From positions 3,038,001-3,102,000 of the forward strand of contig NZ_CP060497.1 of NCBI RefSeq assembly GCF_014334135.1: a stretch of DNA of 64,000 nt. Reading direction: 5' to 3'. The position numbers were made by a program, and so were the translations under genes. Source of the stretch: Olivibacter sp. SDN3 (GTDB lineage: Bacteria; Bacteroidota; Bacteroidia; Sphingobacteriales; Sphingobacteriaceae). The notes under the pieces were generated by a model. It had not been told where the DNA came from, searched no databases, and saw nothing but the letters and a program-made list of their open reading frames with translations. Positions within the stretch are counted from its first letter, which is position 1; every line of letters starts with the position of its first letter. This document shows, one piece after another, positions 56,413 through 64,000 of the stretch.

Positions 56413-56607
56413 ATGGCAAACGTACTTGATTTTATAAAAGACTCTTATCACGAGATGACTCAGAAAGTTTCTTGGCCGACTTGGCCGGAGCTACAGAACT
56501 CTGCTGTGATTGTACTTATTGCATCGATTATCATTGCGCTCATTGTGTTGGCAATGGATCAATCATCAAGTGCGATATTGAAACTCATTTACGGTACAGC
56601 AGCCTAA
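56413..56607 (+). CDS. secE: Preprotein translocase subunit SecE
   Basis: A 64-residue single-helix form of SecE. The amphipathic segment and the conserved KVSWPTWPELQ precede the hydrophobic helix (about 30-55). It clamps SecY in the inner-membrane translocon. Precedes nusG, as in most bacteria, with a 20-bp gap. Confidence 0.95.
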   Translation: MANVLDFIKDSYHEMTQKVSWPTWPELQNSAVIVLIASIIIALIVLAMDQSSSAILKLIYGTAA

Positions 56608-56627
56608 AAATCAAGGAGGATTATAGA

Positions 56628-57173
56628 ATGGCAGATCAGCAATTGAAATGGTACGTTGTACGCGCCGTTAGCGGTAAAGAAAAAAAAGTTAAACAATATA
56701 TTGAAGCGGAAATCAATCGCTTAGGTATTAATCATTTGGTTCCACAGGTATTGATTCCGATGGAAAAATATTTCCAAATGCGTGAAGGGAAAAAGATAGC
56801 GAAAGAGCGAAATTATTACCCTGGTTATGTGCTACTTGAGGCTGCGCTTGACGGTGAGCTAGAGCACATTATCAAAAATATAAATAGCGTAATTGGCTTT
56901 TTAGGTGATAAGGCCGGAAATGCAATTCCTTTGCGTCAGACCGAAGTTAATAGAATACTTGGTACAGTTGATGAGATGAGCGAACAAGGAGAGATGATGA
57001 ATGTACCGTATTATGTTGGAGAGGCAGTGAAGGTTACCGATGGACCTTTTAATGGTTTCTCTGGCGAGATTGAGGAAGTTAACGAGGAGAAAAAGAAACT
57101 GAAGGTGATGGTAAAGGTCTTTGGACGGAAAACACCATTGGAGCTGAATTACATGCAGGTGGAGAAAGAGTAG
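56628..57173 (+). CDS. nusG: Transcription termination/antitermination factor NusG
   Basis: A 181-residue protein with the NGN domain (about 8-115; WYVVRAVSGKEKKV, YYPGYVLLEA) and KOW domain (about 128-180; VGEAVKVTDGPFNGFSG). It binds RNA polymerase and links it to Rho or the ribosome. The start is set at ATG 56628 by the strong AAGGAGGA Shine-Dalgarno (56613-56620); the frame extending upstream runs through secE. Confidence 0.96.
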   Translation: MADQQLKWYVVRAVSGKEKKVKQYIEAEINRLGINHLVPQVLIPMEKYFQMREGKKIAKERNYYPGYVLLEAALDGELEHIIKNINSVIGFLGDKAGNAIPLRQTEVNRILGTVDEMSEQGEMMNVPYYVGEAVKVTDGPFNGFSGEIEEVNEEKKKLKVMVKVFGRKTPLELNYMQVEKE

Positions 57174-57212
57174 TGCAGTTTTTATAGATCTTTTTTAACA
57201 TAGCAATAAGAT

Positions 57213-57277
57213 AATACAACAAAATTCAGATTATTACAGTTTTTCTTGTAATCTTCTGAATTTTGTTGTATTTTTGC
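57213..57277 (+). terminator. Terminator after nusG, overlapping the rplK promoter
   Basis: A perfect 18-bp outer stem (57213-57230 with 57255-57272) with an inner pairing ATTACA/TGTAAT in its 24-nt apex, followed by TTT. It separates the secE-nusG unit from the rplK unit. Confidence 0.8.
57246..57276 (+). promoter_or_regulatory. Promoter of the rplKAJL-rpoBC unit
   Basis: TTG (57246-57248), 20-bp spacer, TATTTTTG (57269-57276), a full consensus match, about 108 bp before rplK. The -33 element lies in the apex and the -7 at the base of the nusG terminator hairpin. Confidence 0.65.
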
Positions 57278-57384
57278 GCACTCTTTCAAAGAGTGTTGCA
57301 TCTTGTAAATGCAAACAATAAATGTTACGTTATATTGCTTCCAACTTACTAACAAACATTTAGTAATTAAATTAAAATCGAAAA

Positions 57385-57828
57385 ATGGCAAAAGAAGTCA
57401 GTGCGTTAGTGAAATTACAGGTGAAAGGTGGCGCAGCTAACCCATCGCCTCCCGTAGGACCGGCATTAGGTGCAAAAGGGGTGAACATCATGGAATTTTG
57501 CAAGCAGTTCAATGCACGTACCCAAGACAAGCCAGGTAAAGTATTACCCGTTGTTATTACGGTGTATGCAGATAAGTCTTTCGATTTTATCATTAAGACC
57601 CCTCCGGTTGCTGTTCAATTAATTGAGGTTTCTGGATTAAAAGGTGGGTCTGGCGAGCCTAACCGTAAAAAGGTTGGTAAAGTTACCTGGGAACAGGTTG
57701 AAAATATCGCTAAGGATAAAATGACCGACTTGAATGCATTTACCATTGAATCGGCCATGAAAATGGTTGCTGGGACAGCGCGTAGTATGGGTATCACTGT
57801 AAGTGGTGATGCACCCTGGAACAATTAA
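57385..57828 (+). CDS. rplK: 50S ribosomal protein L11
   Basis: A 147-residue L11 with the N-terminal [21 protein letters not shown] and the rRNA-binding C-terminal domain ([23 protein letters not shown]-type). It forms the GTPase-associated stalk base with L10/L12. First gene of the L11-L1-L10-L12 cluster. Confidence 0.98.
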   Translation: MAKEVSALVKLQVKGGAANPSPPVGPALGAKGVNIMEFCKQFNARTQDKPGKVLPVVITVYADKSFDFIIKTPPVAVQLIEVSGLKGGSGEPNRKKVGKVTWEQVENIAKDKMTDLNAFTIESAMKMVAGTARSMGITVSGDAPWNN

Positions 57829-57851
57829 TTAACAGAAATCAGTTTAAGAAA

Positions 57852-58550
57852 GTGGCTAGATTAACAAAAAATCAAAAGGCGGCACTATCCAAAATTGAAG
57901 CTGGTAAAGCATATTCTTTACAAGAGGCGTCAGCCTTAGTGAAGGAGATTACCAACGCTAAGTTTGACGCGTCCGTAGACGTCGATGTCCGTTTGGGCGT
58001 TGATCCGCGGAAAGCAAATCAAATGGTTCGTGGTATTGCTACTTTGCCTCATGGAACCGGTAAGACCGTGCGTGTTTTAGTTTTATGTACTCCAGATAAG
58101 GAGGAAGAAGCTAAAGCAGCTGGTGCGGATTACGTAGGTTTAGATGAGTATATCAGTAAAATAGAAGGTGGGTGGACCGATGTTGATATCATTATTACCA
58201 TGCCTAGTGTGATGGCAAAGGTAGGTCGGCTTGGTCGTATTTTGGGACCTCGCAACCTTATGCCGAATCCAAAGTCAGGAACAGTAACTCAAGATGTTGG
58301 GAAAGCTGTTACTGATGTCAAAGGCGGTAAAATTGATTTCAAGGTTGACAAAACCGGTATCATTCACGCTTCAGTTGGTAAAGTGTCGTTCGAAGCAGAT
58401 AAAATTTATGAGAATGCTTTAGAAGTAATACAAACTATTTCTAAACTTAAGCCTTCTGCAGCGAAAGGAACATATTTTAAGAGTATCCATATCTCTTCAA
58501 CAATGAGTCCGGGTATTCAGGTAGAAACTAAATCAGTAGCGGGGATTTAA
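57852..58550 (+). CDS. rplA: 50S ribosomal protein L1
   Basis: A 232-residue L1 with the two-domain layout and conserved [39 protein letters not shown] start at 57852, supported by the conserved N-terminus ARLTKNQK. It is 23 bp downstream of rplK and 2 bp before rplJ. L1 usually autoregulates the L11 operon by binding its leader. Confidence 0.98.
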   Translation: MARLTKNQKAALSKIEAGKAYSLQEASALVKEITNAKFDASVDVDVRLGVDPRKANQMVRGIATLPHGTGKTVRVLVLCTPDKEEEAKAAGADYVGLDEYISKIEGGWTDVDIIITMPSVMAKVGRLGRILGPRNLMPNPKSGTVTQDVGKAVTDVKGGKIDFKVDKTGIIHASVGKVSFEADKIYENALEVIQTISKLKPSAAKGTYFKSIHISSTMSPGIQVETKSVAGI

Positions 58551-58552
58551 TC

Positions 58553-59071
58553 ATGAGAAAAGAAGAAAAACAAGAAATTGTTCAAGCTTTAACTGATCAG
58601 ATCAAATCTTATGGTAATTTTTACATTACTGATACTGCTGATTTGACTGTGGCAAAAGTCAACAATATTCGCCGTAAGTGCTTTGAGAAAGGTATTAAGA
58701 TCCAAGTGGCTAAGAATACGTTGATAGTTAAGGCTTTGGAAGCGGCAGGTGTTGATTCTGATGAATTGAAAGGAGCTTTGAAAGGAGCTTCCACTATATT
58801 GTTCTCGGAGGCAGGTAACGCACCTGCAAAATTGATCAAAGAACTTCGTAAGGAAGGGGATAAACCCGTTCTTAAAGGAGCTTATATCGATGCTGCGGTG
58901 TTTGTTGGAGACGAACAATTGGATACACTGGTTGCACTCAAATCGAGAGAAGAGCTTATTGGTGAGATTATCGGATTGCTTCAATCACCTGCTAAAAACG
59001 TGGTATCTGCCCTTCAATCAGGAGGTGGTACACTTGCAGGTTTAGTTAAAACTTTACAAGAAAGAGGTTAA
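58553..59071 (+). CDS. rplJ: 50S ribosomal protein L10
   Basis: A 172-residue L10 that anchors L12 dimers to the stalk. N-terminal KEEKQEIVQALTDQI and the C-terminal helix that binds L12 are present. Only 2 bp separate it from rplA, so the usual L10 autoregulatory leader between these genes is absent here. Confidence 0.97.
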   Translation: MRKEEKQEIVQALTDQIKSYGNFYITDTADLTVAKVNNIRRKCFEKGIKIQVAKNTLIVKALEAAGVDSDELKGALKGASTILFSEAGNAPAKLIKELRKEGDKPVLKGAYIDAAVFVGDEQLDTLVALKSREELIGEIIGLLQSPAKNVVSALQSGGGTLAGLVKTLQERG

Positions 59072-59141
59072 CGGATTCCCTTTGAAAACCGTTATAACAA
59101 TTAATTCATTACAAAAAGTAAATTCAAAAATTTAAAATAAA

Positions 59142-59522
59142 ATGGCAGATTTAAAAGCGTTTGCTGAGCAGTTGGTAAACTTAACAGTAAAAGAAGTTAA
59201 CGAGTTAGCTCAAATCTTAAAAGATGAGTATGGTATTGAGCCAGCTGCTGCAGCTGTAGCTGTTGCTGGTCCTGCTGCGGGTGGTGCTGATGCTCCTGCA
59301 GCTGAAGAGAAGACATCTTTTGATGTGGTCTTGAAAGAAGCTGGTGGCCAAAAATTAGCTGTTGTTAAATTAGTAAAAGATTTAACAGGTTTAGGCCTTA
59401 AAGAAGCTAAAGAATTAGTTGATGGTGCGCCTAAAGAAGTAAAAACAGGTGTTGCTAAAGACGAAGCTGAAGCTTTGAAAAAACAACTTGAAGAAGCAGG
59501 AGCTGTAGTTGAGATCAAGTAA
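59142..59522 (+). CDS. rplL: 50S ribosomal protein L7/L12
   Basis: A 126-residue L12 with an N-terminal dimerisation domain, a flexible Ala/Gly-rich hinge (about 38-55) and the C-terminal domain [36 protein letters not shown]. Multicopy stalk protein that recruits translational GTPases. Confidence 0.98.
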   Translation: MADLKAFAEQLVNLTVKEVNELAQILKDEYGIEPAAAAVAVAGPAAGGADAPAAEEKTSFDVVLKEAGGQKLAVVKLVKDLTGLGLKEAKELVDGAPKEVKTGVAKDEAEALKKQLEEAGAVVEIK

Positions 59523-59551
59523 TCTTCATCTAGAGAAGTCCTAAATGGTTC

Positions 59552-59585
59552 TAGACTCCGGTATTTCTACCGGGGTCTATTGCCG
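59552..59585 (+). terminator. Attenuator-like hairpin between rplL and rpoB
   Basis: A 12-bp stem with one T-G pair (59552-59563 with 59568-59579), TTTC loop, followed shortly by a GCCGTTTTT tract. A competing pairing CTAGA/TCTAG with 59529-59555 is possible. Partial termination here would reduce rpoBC relative to ribosomal protein genes, as known in other bacteria. Confidence 0.6.
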
Positions 59586-59684
59586 TTTTTATATAATCCT
59601 TATGCTTGTCTGACAGTACAAGGTCTTTAATGAAAGACAAAAACATGTCTCGCGAAGTTTAATATAAACTAAAATCTAATTCCC

Positions 59685-62600
59685 TTGGCAAACAAAGATA
59701 TTCGTAACGAAAGAGTAAACTTTGCAACCAGCAAAAGAGTCATCGACTATCCCGATTTTCTGGATGTGCAATTGCAATCTTTCAGGGAGTTTTTCCAGTT
59801 GGAAACAACTTCTGACAACCGCCACCAGGAAGGGCTGTTCAAAGTTTTTTCTGAAAACTTCCCTATTTCTGATTCAAGAAACATATTTGTGCTTGAATTT
59901 TTGGATTATTTTATCGATCCGCCACGTTATGATATTCAGGAATGTATCGAACGGGGCTTAACTTATAGCGTTCCGCTAAAAGCTAAGTTGCGTTTATCAT
60001 GTAATGATGAAGAACACGAGGATTTCGAAACTATCGTACAGGACGTATATTTAGGGACAATCCCTTATATGACGCCTAAGGGTACTTTCGTAATCAATGG
60101 CGCAGAGCGGGTTATTGTATCACAACTCCACCGTTCGCCCGGTGTATTCTTTGGCCAAAGCCGCCATACCAATGGCACTAAATTATACTCTGCGAGGGTT
60201 ATTCCTTTCAAAGGGTCGTGGATCGAGTTTGCAACAGACGTGAACAACGTGATGTACGCCTACATCGACCGTAAAAAGAAATTTCCGGTAACCACTCTTC
60301 TACGTGCTATTGGTTACGACTCTGATAAGGATATTCTGGAGTTGTTCGAGTTGGCCGATGAGGTAAAGGTTAGTAAATCCGGCCTTAAAAAATTAGTAGG
60401 ACGTAAGCTAGCGGCCAGAGTTCTCAAGAGGTGGGTAGAAGATTTTGTGGATGAAGATACTGGAGAGGTTGTATCGATCGATCGAAATGAAATCATCTTG
60501 GAGCGTGAAACGGTCTTAGAAGACGATCATATTGATATGATCATAGATGCCGGTGTGAAGTCTATCATCCTAACGAAAGAAGATGGAGCGAATAATGCCG
60601 ACTATTCTATTATATACAATACTTTACAAAAAGACACTTCCAATTCTGAGAAGGAGGCGGTAGAACATATTTACCGTCAGTTACGGAATGCCGAACCACC
60701 TGACGAGGAAACAGCACGTGGTATCATTGACCGTTTATTCTTCTCAGATAAAAGATATGATTTGGGAGATGTGGGACGATACCGCATCAACCGTAAATTA
60801 AAACTGGACACGCCCGATGAAATTAAGGTGTTGACGAAGCAGGACATCATTGCTATTGTTAAATATCTTATTAATTTGATCAATTCGAAGGCAGAGGTGG
60901 ACGACATCGACCATTTGTCTAATCGTAGGGTGCGTACGGTAGGGGAGCAATTATATGCTCAATTTGGAGTAGGTTTATCTCGTATGGCACGTACTATACG
61001 TGAACGTATGAATATACGTGACAATGAGGTGTTTACTCCAACTGATTTAATTAATGCCCGTACTTTATCGTCTGTGATCAATTCTTTCTTCGGAACGAAC
61101 CAGCTATCGCAGTTCATGGATCAAACCAATCCATTGGCGGAAATAACACATAAACGTCGTCTTTCCGCTTTAGGACCAGGTGGTCTTTCGCGCGAGCGTG
61201 CGGGTTTTGAAGTGCGTGACGTTCACTATACGCACTACGGCCGTTTGTGTACCATCGAGACTCCAGAAGGACCAAACATTGGTTTGATTTCGTCTCTTTG
61301 CGTGCATGCAAAGATCAATAATTTAGGTTTCATTGAAACACCGTATCGTAAAGTAGATGAGGGTAGGGTAGTTGTTGAAGAGCCTGTTGTTTATCTTTCT
61401 GCTGAAGATGAAGATGGTAAAACCATTGCTCAGGCGAATGCAGAGTACGACGAAAAGGGTAACTTCATTACGCCGAAAGTGAAAGCCCGTTTTGAGGGAG
61501 ATTTCCCAATTATCGAACCTGAAAGGTTAGATTTGATGGATGTCGCTCCAAATCAGATTACTTCGATCGCGGCGTCGCTGATTCCTTTCTTGGAACATGA
61601 TGATGCAAACCGTGCTTTGATGGGATCAAACATGCAGCGCCAAGCTGTTCCGTTATTGCGCCCTCAGGCGCCAATTGTTGGTACAGGTTTGGAAGGACGC
61701 GTGGCGAGCGACTCGCGGACCTTAATAAATGCTGAAGGCAATGGTGTGGTTGAATATGTAGATGCCAATGAAATAAAAATTCGTTATGATAGAAATGAAG
61801 ATCAGAAACTCGTTTCTTTTGACGATGATATCAAAACATATCGTTTAATTAAGTTTAAAAAGACAAATCAGAGTACCTGTATTAACTTGAAGCCGATTGT
61901 CCGCAAAGGACAGCGGGTAGTAGAGGGGCAGGTATTATGTGAAGGTTATGCAACTGAAAATGGCGAATTAGCTTTAGGGCGTAACTTAAAAGTAGCTTTC
62001 ATGCCTTGGCAAGGATATAACTTTGAGGATGCGATTGTAATATCTGAGCGTGTTGTGAGTCAAGATATTTTTACTTCGCTGCATATCGAAGAATTTGAAT
62101 TGGAAGTTCGTGATACCAAACGTGGAGAAGAAGAGTTAACATCTGATATCCCAAATGTATCTGAAGAAGCTACAAAGGATTTAGATGATAACGGAATTAT
62201 TCGTGTGGGAGCAGAGGTGAGGGAGGGAGATATCCTTATCGGTAAGATTACACCTAAGGGAGAGTCTGACCCATCTCCGGAAGAGAAACTTCTACGGGCG
62301 ATATTCGGAGACAAAGCGGGCGATGTAAAGGACGCATCTTTAAAAACCCCACCTTCTATTAGAGGTGTTGTTATCGATACGAAGTTGTTCTCAAGGGCTA
62401 AGAAAACAGAGAAGAAAGAAGAGAAAGCGGCCATTGAAAAGCTTGATCTCAACCATGAAAGGGCGGTACGCCAGTTGCGTGAGCGACTTATCGATAAGTT
62501 ATTTGCTGTTGTTAATGGAAAAACTTCTCAAGGAGTATATAATGTATACAAAGAGTTATTAATTCCTAAAGGGGCCAAGTTCACACAAAAGATGTTGACT

Positions 62601-63494
62601 GAGCTGGATTTTGCCAATATCAATCCTACAAAGTGGACAACCGATGATGATAAGAACGAATTGGTAAAACAGGCTTTACACTTCTATAATATTAAATTGA
62701 ATGAAGAGCTTGGAGCTTACCGCCGTGATAAGTTTGCTATAACCGTTGGAGATGAATTGCCCTCCGGCATCGTACAGATGGCAAAAGTTTATGTGGCTAA
62801 AAAGCGTAAACTTAAGGTAGGTGATAAGATGGCCGGCCGACATGGTAACAAAGGTATTGTTGCTCGTATTGTGCGTGATGAGGATATGCCATTCCTGGAA
62901 GATGGAACACCTGTAGATATCGTACTAAATCCATTGGGGGTACCGTCGCGTATGAACCTTGGACAGATTTATGAGACGGTATTGGGTTGGGCAGGTCAGA
63001 AACTGGGCATGAAGTTCGCTACTCCGATATTTGACGGTGCAACAACAGAAGAAGTGGAAGGATGGGTAGCTAAAGCTGAGCTTCCTGCTTCTGGAAGAAC
63101 CTATTTATATAACGGGTTGACCGGTGAACGTTTTGACCAAGCTACAACGGTGGGTGTGATTTATATGTTGAAATTGGGTCACATGGTTGACGATAAGATG
63201 CACGCACGTTCTATTGGGCCGTACTCACTTATTACGCAACAGCCCTTGGGAGGTAAGGCCCAGTTTGGTGGTCAGCGTTTCGGTGAGATGGAGGTATGGG
63301 CACTTGAGGCATTCGGAGCTTCCAATATCCTACAGGAAATACTTACTGTTAAGTCAGACGACGTTATCGGTAGGGCCAAAACGTACGAAGCAATCGTCAA
63401 AGGTGATAATTTGCCGACACCATCTGTGCCGGAATCATTCAACGTATTGGTACATGAGCTTCGTGGCTTAGGTTTAGATATCACATTAGATTAA
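59685..63494 (+). CDS. rpoB: RNA polymerase beta subunit
   Basis: A 1269-residue beta subunit. The rifampicin pocket reads [31 protein letters not shown], with Q, D, H and S at the usual resistance positions as in sensitive wild types. The start is TTG at 59685, followed by the conserved [16 protein letters not shown]; no ATG in frame nearby fits better. [13 protein letters not shown] active-site region and the C-terminal clamp [17 protein letters not shown] are intact. Confidence 0.98.
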   Translation: MANKDIRNERVNFATSKRVIDYPDFLDVQLQSFREFFQLETTSDNRHQEGLFKVFSENFPISDSRNIFVLEFLDYFIDPPRYDIQECIERGLTYSVPLKAKLRLSCNDEEHEDFETIVQDVYLGTIPYMTPKGTFVINGAERVIVSQLHRSPGVFFGQSRHTNGTKLYSARVIPFKGSWIEFATDVNNVMYAYIDRKKKFPVTTLLRAIGYDSDKDILELFELADEVKVSKSGLKKLVGRKLAARVLKRWVEDFVDEDTGEVVSIDRNEIILERETVLEDDHIDMIIDAGVKSIILTKEDGANNADYSIIYNTLQKDTSNSEKEAVEHIYRQLRNAEPPDEETARGIIDRLFFSDKRYDLGDVGRYRINRKLKLDTPDEIKVLTKQDIIAIVKYLINLINSKAEVDDIDHLSNRRVRTVGEQLYAQFGVGLSRMARTIRERMNIRDNEVFTPTDLINARTLSSVINSFFGTNQLSQFMDQTNPLAEITHKRRLSALGPGGLSRERAGFEVRDVHYTHYGRLCTIETPEGPNIGLISSLCVHAKINNLGFIETPYRKVDEGRVVVEEPVVYLSAEDEDGKTIAQANAEYDEKGNFITPKVKARFEGDFPIIEPERLDLMDVAPNQITSIAASLIPFLEHDDANRALMGSNMQRQAVPLLRPQAPIVGTGLEGRVASDSRTLINAEGNGVVEYVDANEIKIRYDRNEDQKLVSFDDDIKTYRLIKFKKTNQSTCINLKPIVRKGQRVVEGQVLCEGYATENGELALGRNLKVAFMPWQGYNFEDAIVISERVVSQDIFTSLHIEEFELEVRDTKRGEEELTSDIPNVSEEATKDLDDNGIIRVGAEVREGDILIGKITPKGESDPSPEEKLLRAIFGDKAGDVKDASLKTPPSIRGVVIDTKLFSRAKKTEKKEEKAAIEKLDLNHERAVRQLRERLIDKLFAVVNGKTSQGVYNVYKELLIPKGAKFTQKMLTELDFANINPTKWTTDDDKNELVKQALHFYNIKLNEELGAYRRDKFAITVGDELPSGIVQMAKVYVAKKRKLKVGDKMAGRHGNKGIVARIVRDEDMPFLEDGTPVDIVLNPLGVPSRMNLGQIYETVLGWAGQKLGMKFATPIFDGATTEEVEGWVAKAELPASGRTYLYNGLTGERFDQATTVGVIYMLKLGHMVDDKMHARSIGPYSLITQQPLGGKAQFGGQRFGEMEVWALEAFGASNILQEILTVKSDDVIGRAKTYEAIVKGDNLPTPSVPESFNVLVHELRGLGLDITLD

Positions 63495-63509
63495 TGTTTA
63501 AAGTTATGG

Positions 63510-64000
<491 letters not shown>

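Noticed and set aside
59210-59518. 102-codon frame antisense to rplL
   Set aside because: Alanine/serine-rich mirror of the L12 hinge; no independent evidence of coding.

Overview
The window is a chromosomal segment of a Bacteroidota bacterium, most likely family Sphingobacteriaceae (Pedobacter/Olivibacter/Sphingobacterium-like). Reasons: a SusC/SusD pair, several Bacteroidota-type DUF families (DUF6266, DUF3472, DUF6588-like, DUF2490), promoters of the TTG-N17-23-TAnnTTTG type, rarity of Shine-Dalgarno sequences, and the block rpsU - (regulator) - xer - hpf - four tRNAs - tuf - tRNA-Trp - secE - nusG - rplKAJL - rpoBC. No phage, insertion sequence, CRISPR array or rRNA operon was recognised. 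The family assignment rests on recalled protein similarity, not on a search.

Layout. Bases 1-14.4 kb are an accessory-looking patchwork: an SDR oxidoreductase, DUF4260, a retropepsin-like protease, an amidase convergent with a Crp/Fnr regulator, a decayed second Crp/Fnr copy, an exported class I methyltransferase, a DUF6266 tandem pair, a cupin, a GNAT, exonuclease III, an ECF41 sigma factor with its carboxymuconolactone-decarboxylase partner, a FUSC membrane protein, an HD hydrolase and a YitT protein. Bases 14.4-17.2 kb are a signalling operon: histidine kinase, single-domain response regulator, and response regulator fused to an adenylate cyclase. Then come an NlpE-like lipoprotein, monomeric isocitrate dehydrogenase, a DUF3472 protein and SusCD (20.4-26.9 kb), and thymidine kinase.

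Bases 28.4-35.3 kb hold an acidic protein of unknown function and the cell-shape operon mreB-mreC-mreD-pbp2-rodA. A DUF3857 protein lacking its usual C-terminal half, purH, a TlpA-like thioredoxin, purN and a serine hydrolase follow. Next is a LiaF/LytS/LytR envelope-sensing operon, a GH144-like glucanase, DUF2490, an MHS-type MFS transporter and an unusual lipoprotein/beta-barrel pair. From 50.6 kb to the end the window is conserved translation and transcription machinery. Only an unrecognised protein and an S24-type repressor interrupt it; they are divergent around a dyad operator.

The most unexplained signal is in the 579-bp gap between the DUF6266 pair and the cupin gene. It is an 88-bp array of eight 11-bp units at 7583-7670, four pointing right and four pointing left, with a perfect 26-bp inverted repeat at its centre. 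Other notable points are an ECF41-type promoter in front of the decarboxylase gene, three GTCAAAT boxes spaced exactly 13 bp apart upstream of the amidase, and a terminator overlapping the promoter between nusG and rplK.
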